Positions 26,564-34,047 of a DNA stretch of 52,041 nt are shown piece by piece; positions within the stretch are counted from its first letter, which is position 1, and each line of letters opens with the position of its first letter. This DNA comes from an uncultured Clostridium sp. (GTDB lineage: Bacteria > Bacillota > Clostridia > Lachnospirales > Lachnospiraceae): NCBI GenBank assembly GCA_934438135.1, contig CAKSBP010000024.1, positions 1 to 52,041 of the forward strand. Reading direction: 5' to 3'. The position numbers and the translations under genes are program-made. The notes below the pieces were generated by a model. That model was not told where the DNA came from. It saw nothing but the letters and a program-made list of their open reading frames with translations, and made no database searches.

Positions 26564-27377
26564 CTTCTCTAACCCCTTTCTCATAAAAAGTCACAAAAGA
26601 TAGAAAGAAAAGTACAATTGCTCCTACAATATAAGATATTCCTCTATTTTCATTATTTGCAGGATTTAAAAAGAAATTAGGAGCATACTGTGTATGTTCT
26701 GTCAGACTGCATACCGAATATATGAAAATATATATAAAAAAAGATGCAATCACTGTAAAAAACCTATACTCAACAAAAAAGCTTACCGTAAGTGATATTC
26801 CTGCAAATAATCCAGCAAAAATAAAATCTATTACTAAGAAAACCACAATATATCTCCAAGGATGTGTATAATATAATTTATACAAAAATGATGTAGGATT
26901 TAACGTTGCATTTCCGTATGATTCTGGAATTAAATCCGGCAGAAACAAACCGGATACTGCAAGATTTACTATTAAGGGTAATACAACAGCTATCCCACCA
27001 GAAACAAATACAGCTATGTATTTTGAAAATAGATATTTTCTCTTATCTGCTCTTATATAAATACTTTTGATATAGCCACTCTTACGATCTTCAAAAAAGG
27101 AGCTTCCGTAAGGCAGGCTTGCCAGAATCGGAAGAATCAAAAAATATAAATAAGACTGCATCGGATAGGTATTTCCCCCCAGCCAGCTGTAAAACAGGCT
27201 TTGCGGACAATAATCAACTGAATTTTTATAATTCAAGCTGCTCATTAATAATTTACTCAACGGAATAACTACCTGACAGACATGCCATATTCCAATTCCC
27301 ACACCAATAGAAAGCGCCAACAACATGTTTCTATTCCAAATAGAACGATTTAATTCAGACTTTAGTAATCTTCTCAC
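26553..27377 (-). CDS. ABC transporter permease, first of three
   Basis: 274 residues from a GTG start (GGGGAG seven bases upstream, inside the end of the previous gene). About six membrane helices are visible, with the typical ABC-2 opening RRLLKSELNRSIWNRNMLLALSIGVGIG. A cytoplasmic FFEDRKSGYIKSIYIRADKRKYLFSKY segment is characteristic of ABC-2 permeases touching the ATPase. Transport direction and substrate are unknown. Export of, or self-protection against, the secreted 144-residue protein upstream is plausible. Confidence 0.8.
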   Translation of the reverse strand: MRRLLKSELNRSIWNRNMLLALSIGVGIGIWHVCQVVIPLSKLLMSSLNYKNSVDYCPQSLFYSWLGGNTYPMQSYLYFLILPILASLPYGSSFFEDRKSGYIKSIYIRADKRKYLFSKYIAVFVSGGIAVVLPLIVNLAVSGLFLPDLIPESYGNATLNPTSFLYKLYYTHPWRYIVVFLVIDFIFAGLFAGISLTVSFFVEYRFFTVIASFFIYIFIYSVCSLTEHTQYAPNFFLNPANNENRGISYIVGAIVLFFLSFVTFYEKGVREDAY

Positions 27378-27378
27378 T

Positions 27379-28083
27379 TTACTTCTCCCCTAAATTCAAT
27401 TGTATACATTGCTGATCTTCAATATGTTCCCCTTTTCCATTATGATTATCAATATGTAAAATAAAATCTTCTCCCTTTAAATCAGCATCCTTTACAATAA
27501 AAACAATTTTCCTTGTAACCTCATCACCTATATTTAATTTCATTTTAAAATGTTCTTTTTTCTCTAATGATATCGGATTATCTGAGGCCACCGCTTCATA
27601 AGCATTTATAATTTTCCCGTCTTTATCAAAAACATGTAATGTAAGATTATTCAAATAAACATCCAATTCTTTATAGACTTCCTCTTGATACTTTATTTTT
27701 ATATCTACAATTACATAAGTATAATCATTTATTAAATTTCCATGGCTGTCAAACTGAAATTCCGGCCAGTCTGGATGTTCAAATTTACCTTTCTTTTTCG
27801 TAACTTCTACTTTAGTTACAGAATACCGATATCCATCAGCCAAAACGGTATCTTCCTGTTCACTAATAGGGACACCATAAAAATACTGACTAATTTTATC
27901 CGCTGCACTACTTAAAGCATTATCATCCTTTTTATATGCTTTCTCCGCTTCACTTCCTGATAACATCTGACTAACTAAGTTATTCTTGACACTATTTCCA
28001 GCATTCTTTTTAACAGCAGCAATAATGACACAAAACATTGCGACAACTGTAATAATAATGATACCTTTTTTATAATTATTCAT
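27379..28083 (-). CDS. Membrane-anchored extracellular accessory protein, unknown family
   Basis: 234 residues. One N-terminal membrane helix (about 8-24, GIIIITVVAMFCVIIAAV) is followed by a polar helical stretch and a beta-rich domain with VLADGYRYSVTKVEVTKKKG, DYTYVIVDIKIKYQEE and DEVTRKIVFIV. Pattern and length resemble DUF4352/DUF5028-like Ig-fold proteins of Firmicutes that accompany ABC transporters. It has a good ribosome site (AAGGAAG). It is separated from the secreted protein gene by a terminator-like hairpin and is two bases from the first permease. Confidence 0.65.
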   Translation of the reverse strand: MNNYKKGIIIITVVAMFCVIIAAVKKNAGNSVKNNLVSQMLSGSEAEKAYKKDDNALSSAADKISQYFYGVPISEQEDTVLADGYRYSVTKVEVTKKKGKFEHPDWPEFQFDSHGNLINDYTYVIVDIKIKYQEEVYKELDVYLNNLTLHVFDKDGKIINAYEAVASDNPISLEKKEHFKMKLNIGDEVTRKIVFIVKDADLKGEDFILHIDNHNGKGEHIEDQQCIQLNLGEK

Positions 28084-28099
28084 AATACAGCTTCCTTTT

Positions 28100-28132
28100 T
28101 ATAAAATCACATGGGAGTTATCCCCCCATGTG
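28100..28132 (-). terminator. Attenuator hairpin between the secreted protein gene and the ABC genes
   Basis: CACATGGG/CCCATGTG (28108-28115 with 28125-28132) is an 8-bp perfect stem, followed on the minus strand by ATTTTATAAAAAGG. The weak T-tract suggests partial read-through into the ABC operon. Confidence 0.65.
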
Positions 28133-28148
28133 TTCGTTATCTCAACTT

Positions 28149-28583
28149 TTATGCTCCTATACTATCTGGACTCCATACTCCCTTCAACACGCAAGAAACC
28201 TGCTGTACTGGTGCAATTACAAGGTATGCATAAGAATAACCATTTTCATAAACTACGCTGCTGATATATTTATAGGAACCAGCTGAAACATCCTTATACC
28301 ATGCATTATATGTACAATTATTATAGCTGAATACATCTGAATCACTACTTGAATTTGTTCCAGCAATGGATGTCCTTTGTGCTCTTGTTCCTTGGTTGTA
28401 AACGTATACTGGTGTCGCATCTGTCTTTCTTCTTGCACTAACTGAAGTATCGCTTCCGTCACCATTATATGAAATATAATACGATGTATCAGTATGATTA
28501 TTAGCACTAACAAATTGTGTACCAAAAGTCCCTGCAAATATTCCAAACACTGCTAATACCTGTGCCTTTGTTTTTCTTTTCAT
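28149..28583 (-). CDS. Secreted small protein, possible bacteriocin-like (DUF2712-like)
   Basis: 144 residues. The signal peptide covers about 1-26 (MKRKTKAQVLAVFGIFAGTF, then a VSA-type cleavage site before NNHTD). The mature part of about 118 residues is rich in Ser, Tyr, Thr and Asn, with two cysteines (in YNNCTYN and VSCVLKG) and the motif YVYNQGTRAQ. It looks like a secreted beta-rich protein of the DUF2712 kind found beside multi-permease ABC systems. Toxin, bacteriocin or sensor-ligand roles are all conceivable. The start at 28583 is preceded by AAAGGAAACG; the frame upstream to 28763 covers the promoter and is not coding. It is first in its operon. Confidence 0.72.
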   Translation of the reverse strand: MKRKTKAQVLAVFGIFAGTFGTQFVSANNHTDTSYYISYNGDGSDTSVSARRKTDATPVYVYNQGTRAQRTSIAGTNSSSDSDVFSYNNCTYNAWYKDVSAGSYKYISSVVYENGYSYAYLVIAPVQQVSCVLKGVWSPDSIGA

Positions 28584-28653
28584 AATTTTCGTTTCCTTTA
28601 TTTTACATGATTCAGATAATATATACTGTCTTTGTAAGATATATCTCCATAAA

Positions 28654-28682
28654 ACTCTATCATTTTTAATATTAATTGTCAA
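28654..28682 (-). promoter_or_regulatory. Promoter of the secreted-protein/ABC operon
   Basis: A perfect -35 TTGACA (28677-28682) and -10 TAGAGT (28654-28659) are separated by 17 bases, about 70 bases before the start at 28583. Confidence 0.65.
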
Positions 28683-28751
28683 GTATTGTAATTTTCCACA
28701 CTTCAAATAGTTTCTCTTTTCATATATACAGTCAGATACTATTTTTCTAAG

Positions 28752-28786
28752 AAAAAAACGCATCAGCTATTTTCCAACCGATGCGT
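28752..28786 (-). terminator. Terminator of the RiPP operon
   Basis: ACGCATC/GATGCGT (28758-28764 with 28780-28786) is followed on the minus strand by a run of Ts. It lies about 40 bases after the last gene's stop at 28828. Confidence 0.85.
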
Positions 28787-28827
28787 TCCTATTAATATCA
28801 TTCAAAACCGAATGACAAAAGCAGACT

Positions 28828-30375
28828 CTACAATTTGCTTTTCAATAAAACTATAAGGCTGCTATAACATTCTTTCTCCAGTTTCTTTACCTGTTCTATA
28901 TTTTTAATTAGACGCTGCTTTAAATTTTTTACTGGCTTTCCCTGATTTTTAAGAACCAATATTAACAAAGTGCTGCTGACCAGACATATTTGATTCAGCT
29001 GAATCATCACATCCGCTGCCTCCGCTTTTGATATAATTTTTCTTTCTATCAGAAACTCTACTCTGTCTTTCATGATTTTCTTATGCTCACTAAAGGTAAA
29101 TGCAATTCGATAATCTTTAGAAATACGTTCTGCACCATCCTTTTCGACAAACTCATCATATAGCTTGATTCCATAAACACATTCCATGGGATTTACCAGA
29201 GTTCCATAATCTTCTGAACTATTTCTTCCTTCCAGATAGTCTTCCAGCAGCTGAATTATTTTTTTCACATTCAATCTATAATTTGAATCATCTGGCTTAT
29301 ATTCCAATGTATAGATTCCTGATGCATATTCTCCTGCATAAAATGCCTTTAAAAATTCTTCCTTTGGAACAGAACCATTAATCGGATATCCATTACTGTC
29401 AACTCCAAGAATCATCAATTCTTCCTTCGTTTCGTCATAACCATACACCAGATTCTGATGTATCCTGCTATATTGATATCTGTTTGCTTCATAACGTGTC
29501 AAATATTTTTCTTCCAACAAAAACTCAATATATCGATTACAGTCAATAGCTTCTTTTATAAAATCTAATATATTTTTTCCTCTCTCCTGTAGCAGACAGA
29601 AATTAGAGCGTTGAAAAATCACACATGGATTTAATGAAAAATATGTGCTGTCCCGATAAGGATATGCACAAAAATCAACTGGTGTATCATATGTGATAGC
29701 ACCAGCAAGCTGAATATAATTAGAATATACCCAGTTGAAATAATCCTTACCTTCTTCCTGTTCTACACATACTCCTAGATAGAGTTTCTCATTTTCATCC
29801 ACAGATTCCTGAATCTGTCCAAGAAGAACCCATTCCCCTTTCTTTCCTGCGCCATAGAAAGAAATCATTCCATTATCATAAGTAACTTTCAGCCAGGATG
29901 GTTCCAGATAATCTGGTTTGTGAATAATTCCACACCTATGTTCATTATTTATCACAGAAAAAAATCCCTTTCCGGAATAAATTCCTGCCTTTTGCAGTTT
30001 TAAATTATTGCTTTCCATCGTCTCATTTCCATGCCCAAAAAACACTATGATTTTATTCCATTCACCTGCATACTGCTGATAATTTATCTGTACCGCTATC
30101 TCATCCTTTTCCTTACAGGCACGGTAAACACAATGTCTGGCATTATACGCATATGGTTTCGCAAATACTTCATATCTATCCTTTGTTCTTTTCCCATCTG
30201 TTTCTACACCATAGCATAACATCTGTTCTGGTTCTTCTCCTAAAAAGGAAAAATCCGCTATTTTCTTTCCAATTGTATATTCGTTTCCTGCAATCGCATG
30301 AATGAATGCATGCCAGGTATACGAACGAATATATGGATTTATATTAATTGGCAGTACTCTTTTATTCTGTTTCAT
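28828..30375 (-). CDS. RiPP-operon protein with lectin-like N-terminus and possible BtrH-like C-terminus
   Basis: 515 residues. Residues about 20-225 look like a DUF1349/concanavalin-type beta-sandwich (GIYSGKGFFSVINN, SWLKVTYDNGMISFYGAG, GEWVLLGQI). The central part has AYPYRDSTYFSLNPCVIF, then FIKEAIDCNRYIEFLLEEKYL, and after it IHQNLVYGYDETKEELMILGVD. This order resembles BtrH N-terminal, papain-like domains, with Cys in NPC and His in IHQN as candidate catalytic residues. BtrH transfers an acyl group from a carrier protein, which is notable because this operon encodes a carrier-like protein. A Cys-peptidase-like role is the alternative. The ATG at 30375 (AAAGG about ten bases upstream) overlaps the exporter gene end by 14 bases. 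Confidence 0.6.
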   Translation of the reverse strand: MKQNKRVLPININPYIRSYTWHAFIHAIAGNEYTIGKKIADFSFLGEEPEQMLCYGVETDGKRTKDRYEVFAKPYAYNARHCVYRACKEKDEIAVQINYQQYAGEWNKIIVFFGHGNETMESNNLKLQKAGIYSGKGFFSVINNEHRCGIIHKPDYLEPSWLKVTYDNGMISFYGAGKKGEWVLLGQIQESVDENEKLYLGVCVEQEEGKDYFNWVYSNYIQLAGAITYDTPVDFCAYPYRDSTYFSLNPCVIFQRSNFCLLQERGKNILDFIKEAIDCNRYIEFLLEEKYLTRYEANRYQYSRIHQNLVYGYDETKEELMILGVDSNGYPINGSVPKEEFLKAFYAGEYASGIYTLEYKPDDSNYRLNVKKIIQLLEDYLEGRNSSEDYGTLVNPMECVYGIKLYDEFVEKDGAERISKDYRIAFTFSEHKKIMKDRVEFLIERKIISKAEAADVMIQLNQICLVSSTLLILVLKNQGKPVKNLKQRLIKNIEQVKKLEKECYSSLIVLLKSKL

Positions 30376-32155
30376 TTTCACCATACCTTTCTGCCTGAAT
30401 GCGGAACATTTCCGCATATTTTCCGTTTCGTTTCATTAATTCATTATGATTTCCTATCTCCTCTATTTTCCCATTTTCTAAAAATACAATCTTATCCATA
30501 TCCTTCACTCCAGACAAACGGTGTGAGATAAGGATCAAAGTCTTTCCCTTTGCAAGGCGGTAAATCAAATCAAATATCTTTGCTTCTGATACAGGATCCA
30601 ATGCACTGGATGGTTCATCCATAATCATCACACCTGAATCCTGATAAATCATACGGGCAATGGCCATTTTCTGTAGTTGTCCACCTGAAAAGTTCACACC
30701 ATTTTCATCAAATTCTTTCGTAACAGGTGTCTGAATTCCAAGCGGCAGGCTCTCCATTTTCTCTTTCAATCCAACCTTTTCAATTGCAGCATTTACCTTA
30801 TTCTCTGAGATTCTGCTATCTTCTGCTTCCTCGCTGGATAACGAAATATTTTCTGCAACACTTAATGCATAATGTTGAAAATCCTGCTGAACAACGGAAT
30901 ATGTTTGTGATATGCATTCCTTTTTTATATGGGAATACGGAATATTATCCAGTTGTATTTCCCCACTGTCTGGTTCATACAGCCTTATGAGAAGTTTAAT
31001 TAATGTTGATTTTCCAGCACCATTTTCACCGACAACCGCTATTTTTTCACCTTTCTTAATCTGTAAGCTTACATCATCAATTGCATTTTGGGGAGCATCT
31101 GGATAACAAAATGATACATTTTTTAAAGAAATACTTTTTGCTTCTGAAGTTGAAACCTCAATTGCATTCGGCTCACTTTTTATGGCAGATTCATAATTCA
31201 ATACCTCTACATAATTATTAATAAATAATGCATGTTCTGTAAATTGAGGAATAATATTAGAAAACTGAAGTAAATTAATACTTAGCGTACTAACCGCATA
31301 AAGTGCCGTCACAAAATCACCAATTCCCAGTGTTCCCTTATAAACCTGTCCTACCAGTACCGCACTGGTTACCCCAATATTAAGAAATTGAAATACCCAG
31401 CTTCCAAGAATGGCAACTGTTGCAATTTTGGGTGCAAATTTTTTAATTACATCTGTATTTTCATGAGTCAGTTCTTCAAACTTTCTAAACATAATTTTAT
31501 TCAGATGAGTTGTCCGGATATCTTTTGAATATTCTGGTATGTAAAATACTCTTTTTATATAATCAAAACCTCTATTCAGTCTTGTTTTATTCATTTCATA
31601 ATTGTATACCGACTTGGTATTTACTACATTTGCCCATGCCGTTACTAATGCACCAACAACTGCTATAATAATGGCAATTGGATTAATATAAGCCAGTGTA
31701 CAGACTACTATAATTACCTGTATCGTTACCGTCAGAATATTGCTTAGGGTACCAAGCATTCCAGAAGCACGATACTCGGTTTCATTAATTGCCCTGGAAT
31801 ATTTGTCATAGAATTTGGAATTATCAAAGCTAAGCAAATCAATATCTTTTACTTTTTCATATAATTCCATTGAAAATCCCCGCTTAATTTTCAAATCGCA
31901 AAACGGGAAAATTACTGTATTTGAAATATTATCAACACATTGTGTAGCCAGCAATATACCTAATCGAACTGCAAGAATCGCAATCACATACGAAAATGGT
32001 TTGTGAAACTGAATGGCATCAATCATGAATTTATAGAAAAGCAAATCCGCCAATGTATTTAAACCCGAAAAAAATGCAATAAAAAAGAGCAGAATAATCC
32101 GTAGCCTGCTATAGCACCAGATTTTTTTGTACATATACATACAGTTCTTTAACAT
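30362..32155 (-). CDS. ABC exporter (fused permease-ATPase) of the RiPP operon
   Basis: 597 residues. A six-helix transmembrane domain covers about 15-305. The ATPase has Walker A GENGAGKST at 376-384, signature FSGGQLQKMAIARM, Walker B VMIMDEPSSALD and the SHRLSG switch. There is no C39 peptidase domain at the N-terminus, so leader cleavage must come from another protein, and the S8 protease coded at the head of the operon is the obvious candidate. The likely cargo is the modified peptide coded just upstream. It begins with GGGAGG nine bases before the ATG. Confidence 0.9.
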   Translation of the reverse strand: MLKNCMYMYKKIWCYSRLRIILLFFIAFFSGLNTLADLLFYKFMIDAIQFHKPFSYVIAILAVRLGILLATQCVDNISNTVIFPFCDLKIKRGFSMELYEKVKDIDLLSFDNSKFYDKYSRAINETEYRASGMLGTLSNILTVTIQVIIVVCTLAYINPIAIIIAVVGALVTAWANVVNTKSVYNYEMNKTRLNRGFDYIKRVFYIPEYSKDIRTTHLNKIMFRKFEELTHENTDVIKKFAPKIATVAILGSWVFQFLNIGVTSAVLVGQVYKGTLGIGDFVTALYAVSTLSINLLQFSNIIPQFTEHALFINNYVEVLNYESAIKSEPNAIEVSTSEAKSISLKNVSFCYPDAPQNAIDDVSLQIKKGEKIAVVGENGAGKSTLIKLLIRLYEPDSGEIQLDNIPYSHIKKECISQTYSVVQQDFQHYALSVAENISLSSEEAEDSRISENKVNAAIEKVGLKEKMESLPLGIQTPVTKEFDENGVNFSGGQLQKMAIARMIYQDSGVMIMDEPSSALDPVSEAKIFDLIYRLAKGKTLILISHRLSGVKDMDKIVFLENGKIEEIGNHNELMKRNGKYAEMFRIQAERYGENETE

Positions 32156-32189
32156 AAATCTGTTCCTCCCGTTTTTTGTTCTATTATAA

Positions 32190-32229
32190 AAGAATTACAG
32201 GCAAAAATAAAATTCTGCCTGTAATTCTT
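32190..32229 (-). terminator. Attenuator between the precursor peptide and exporter genes
   Basis: A perfect 14-bp stem (32190-32203 with 32216-32229) with a 12-nt loop is followed on the minus strand by TTATAATAG. It lies 30 bases beyond the peptide's stop codon. The poor T-tract allows some read-through. Confidence 0.75.
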
Positions 32230-32258
32230 TTTCCTTAAATACGCTCAGCTTGCATTAA

Positions 32259-32402
32259 TCATGAGCATCCGCTTACGAAATTGCATCCTGAATTTGATGT
32301 AGAACATTTTCCAATGACACCATTAACTGTATTCTCATCAACACCAATAAAGAAAGCAACTGAGTTTTCTTTTTTGTCAATTTTCTTAACTAATTTCTTC
32401 AT
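32259..32402 (-). CDS. RiPP precursor peptide, three-cysteine core
   Basis: A 47-residue peptide with start ATG at 32402 and stop TGA at 32259, found by reading the gap between the carrier-like and exporter genes. It begins MKKLVKKIDKKENS, a lysine-rich leader, continues with AFFIGVDENTVNGVIGK, and ends in a short Ser/Asn/Gly-rich tail holding all three cysteines: C33, C40 and C46, spaced C-x6-C-x5-C, each of the last two after Gly. This is the composition of a substrate for radical SAM thioether formation. The ribosome site AAAGGAGG is eight bases upstream, inside the previous gene. A leader of this style occurs in the clostridial CLI_3235-type Cys-rich peptides, as I recall. The product is probably an antimicrobial or signal. 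Confidence 0.85.
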   Translation of the reverse strand: MKKLVKKIDKKENSVAFFIGVDENTVNGVIGKCSTSNSGCNFVSGCS

Positions 32403-32667
32403 TGTTTTCACCTCCTTTCGCTGCCTCTATTTTTAAACTGCCTGTTTGGTCAGTTAAAATAGCCTGAATCGCTTCTCCCAAATGCTTCAAATCCTGCATA
32501 ATTTCAAAATTCAAATATTCGTCTGGAAATTCTATATCAAATTCATCCTCCAGAGATAATATCGCTGTAACAAAACTAACCGACGGCATCGGTTCAATGG
32601 TTCCATCTTCATAAATAATAATACCGCTTTCCTCTAAGCACTCTTTCGCTCTATCTACTAATTCCAT
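32386..32667 (-). CDS. Peptide-maturation acyl-carrier-related protein
   Basis: 93 residues. The middle and end read like an acyl carrier protein: PSVSFVTAILSLEDEFDIEFPDE matches helix 2 and the loop of ACPs with the exact spacing from the modified serine (S29) to the acidic EDEF. But the invariant Asp before that serine is Pro (P28). It may thus be poorly recognised by phosphopantetheinyl transferase, or act only as a binding protein. It resembles the 'acyl carrier-related' members I recall from clostridial Cys-rich peptide clusters (TIGR04069). The ATG is two bases after the maturase stop, and its 3' end overlaps the precursor gene by 17 bases. Confidence 0.8.
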   Translation of the reverse strand: MELVDRAKECLEESGIIIYEDGTIEPMPSVSFVTAILSLEDEFDIEFPDEYLNFEIMQDLKHLGEAIQAILTDQTGSLKIEAAKGGENNEEIS

Positions 32668-32669
32668 AC

Positions 32670-33989
32670 CTATACCTCCAGTTTGAGAACATAATTATCA
32701 ACACGTGATATATGTTCCAGAAAATCATCTACATATCCTTTGGAACCAATACATACAAATTCACCTTCTGGTGTAACATTATTCAGATTACAGTAAATTC
32801 CCATGCAGCTTGGATATATATCACATTTATCACATAATTCATGATCAATATTAGCCTTGCGATGTGTCCAGTAATTATATTTGTCCATATCAAGTTCCAT
32901 TTCACCATTTTGATGCAGCTTTCCAACATGATTAACGGGAGCATCAAAGGCAATCGTACATTTGTAAATGGTTCCATCTGTTCCTATTACAAAGGAATTT
33001 CTATTGGATGCATAGCATATATTTCCATACCTAAAGAACTGTCTCATATTGGTTCCAAATCTAAGTCCCTTTTCCTTTTGCTCGCCTAAGATAGTATGCA
33101 GTGATTTCTGCTCACAAAAATCCTTACATACGCCGCTTCCAACATCCCATGCAATTTTCCATATTAACTCAAACCTAGGATCTTCACCAAATTCATCTAT
33201 TAAAAATTTTACATACTCATCAAAATGCTTTAGCACTTCCCCTGTAATATTGCAACGAATCGCAATGCTTACAATTGGTGACTTACAGTTATCTCTTATA
33301 TCCTTCAAATTCTTGACAATGGTATCAAAAGAAGGCTTGCCATCTGCTAATCCCCTCTGAATATTATGACTCTCTGCTGTTCCATCCAATGTAATCTGAT
33401 AGCGCATCACATGGTTTTTCTTATGCATAATCTTAAATGTTTCATAGTCAAGAAGATATCCATTCGTTGTCATGGAACTATAATATGGTTTTTTATGTTC
33501 GCTGCAGATACTTCTAAGCTGCCTTGTCAAGTCATTTATAATTCCTTTCTGGCACAAAGGCTCTCCACCAAACCACTCTACCCTCAAAGCATTATAGTTT
33601 TGAATATTATCTTTGACAAAGTTTACAATTCCTTCTTGCACTTCCGGTAAAATCACTCTTTTCTCGTGTATTTCATAGCAATATGTACACCGGAAGTTAC
33701 AATTATCGGTTGGTAGAATAACCAGATGCAAATCCTTATATTTGTTAAGAAAATCTTCATATAATTTATCACAGCTGTCAATCTCTGTTTCTGCATCATC
33801 ATATAAGATGTTATTATCTAGCAACTGCTTCATAATCTGTTCCTCTGCTTCTTGTGTTTCAAATGCAGTTTCGTAAAGTTTGGACTGTTCTTTACTTGCC
33901 TTTAAAACCCGATTATCATATGAATTCAATATTACATATTCACCTAATGAATTATACATTGTATGTACATATGGATTTTTCTTTATCAT
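32670..33989 (-). CDS. Radical SAM/SPASM peptide maturase (CcpM-like)
   Basis: 439 residues. The N-terminal peptide-recognition-like region (1-85) precedes the radical SAM core with C97-x3-C101-x2-C104 (CNFRCTYCYE) and GGEP at 141-144. The SPASM region has cysteines at 325, 344, 386, 389, 395, 400 and 413 for auxiliary [4Fe-4S] clusters. Such enzymes make thioether or carbon-carbon bonds in ribosomal peptides. Its position two genes before the three-cysteine precursor identifies the substrate. The architecture fits the 'Cys-rich peptide radical SAM maturase CcpM' family. It starts with AGGAGG seven bases before the ATG, 58 bases after the protease gene. Confidence 0.9.
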   Translation of the reverse strand: MIKKNPYVHTMYNSLGEYVILNSYDNRVLKASKEQSKLYETAFETQEAEEQIMKQLLDNNILYDDAETEIDSCDKLYEDFLNKYKDLHLVILPTDNCNFRCTYCYEIHEKRVILPEVQEGIVNFVKDNIQNYNALRVEWFGGEPLCQKGIINDLTRQLRSICSEHKKPYYSSMTTNGYLLDYETFKIMHKKNHVMRYQITLDGTAESHNIQRGLADGKPSFDTIVKNLKDIRDNCKSPIVSIAIRCNITGEVLKHFDEYVKFLIDEFGEDPRFELIWKIAWDVGSGVCKDFCEQKSLHTILGEQKEKGLRFGTNMRQFFRYGNICYASNRNSFVIGTDGTIYKCTIAFDAPVNHVGKLHQNGEMELDMDKYNYWTHRKANIDHELCDKCDIYPSCMGIYCNLNNVTPEGEFVCIGSKGYVDDFLEHISRVDNYVLKLEV

Positions 33990-34047
33990 TACTTTTCCTC
34001 CTGATTTATAAAATATAATGAAAAATCTATCTCTCCACAGATTCCAG

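Noticed and set aside
28584..28763. Upstream extension of the secreted protein reading frame
   Set aside because: The extra codons cover the TTGACA/TAGAGT promoter and lack a ribosome site; the internal ATG at 28583 has one and starts a clear signal peptide.
32259..32402. Lanthipeptide or SCIFF/ranthipeptide precursor
   Set aside because: No LanM or LanB/C gene is present, and the three-cysteine spacing differs from the six-cysteine SCIFF pattern; a radical SAM Cys-rich peptide is a better fit.
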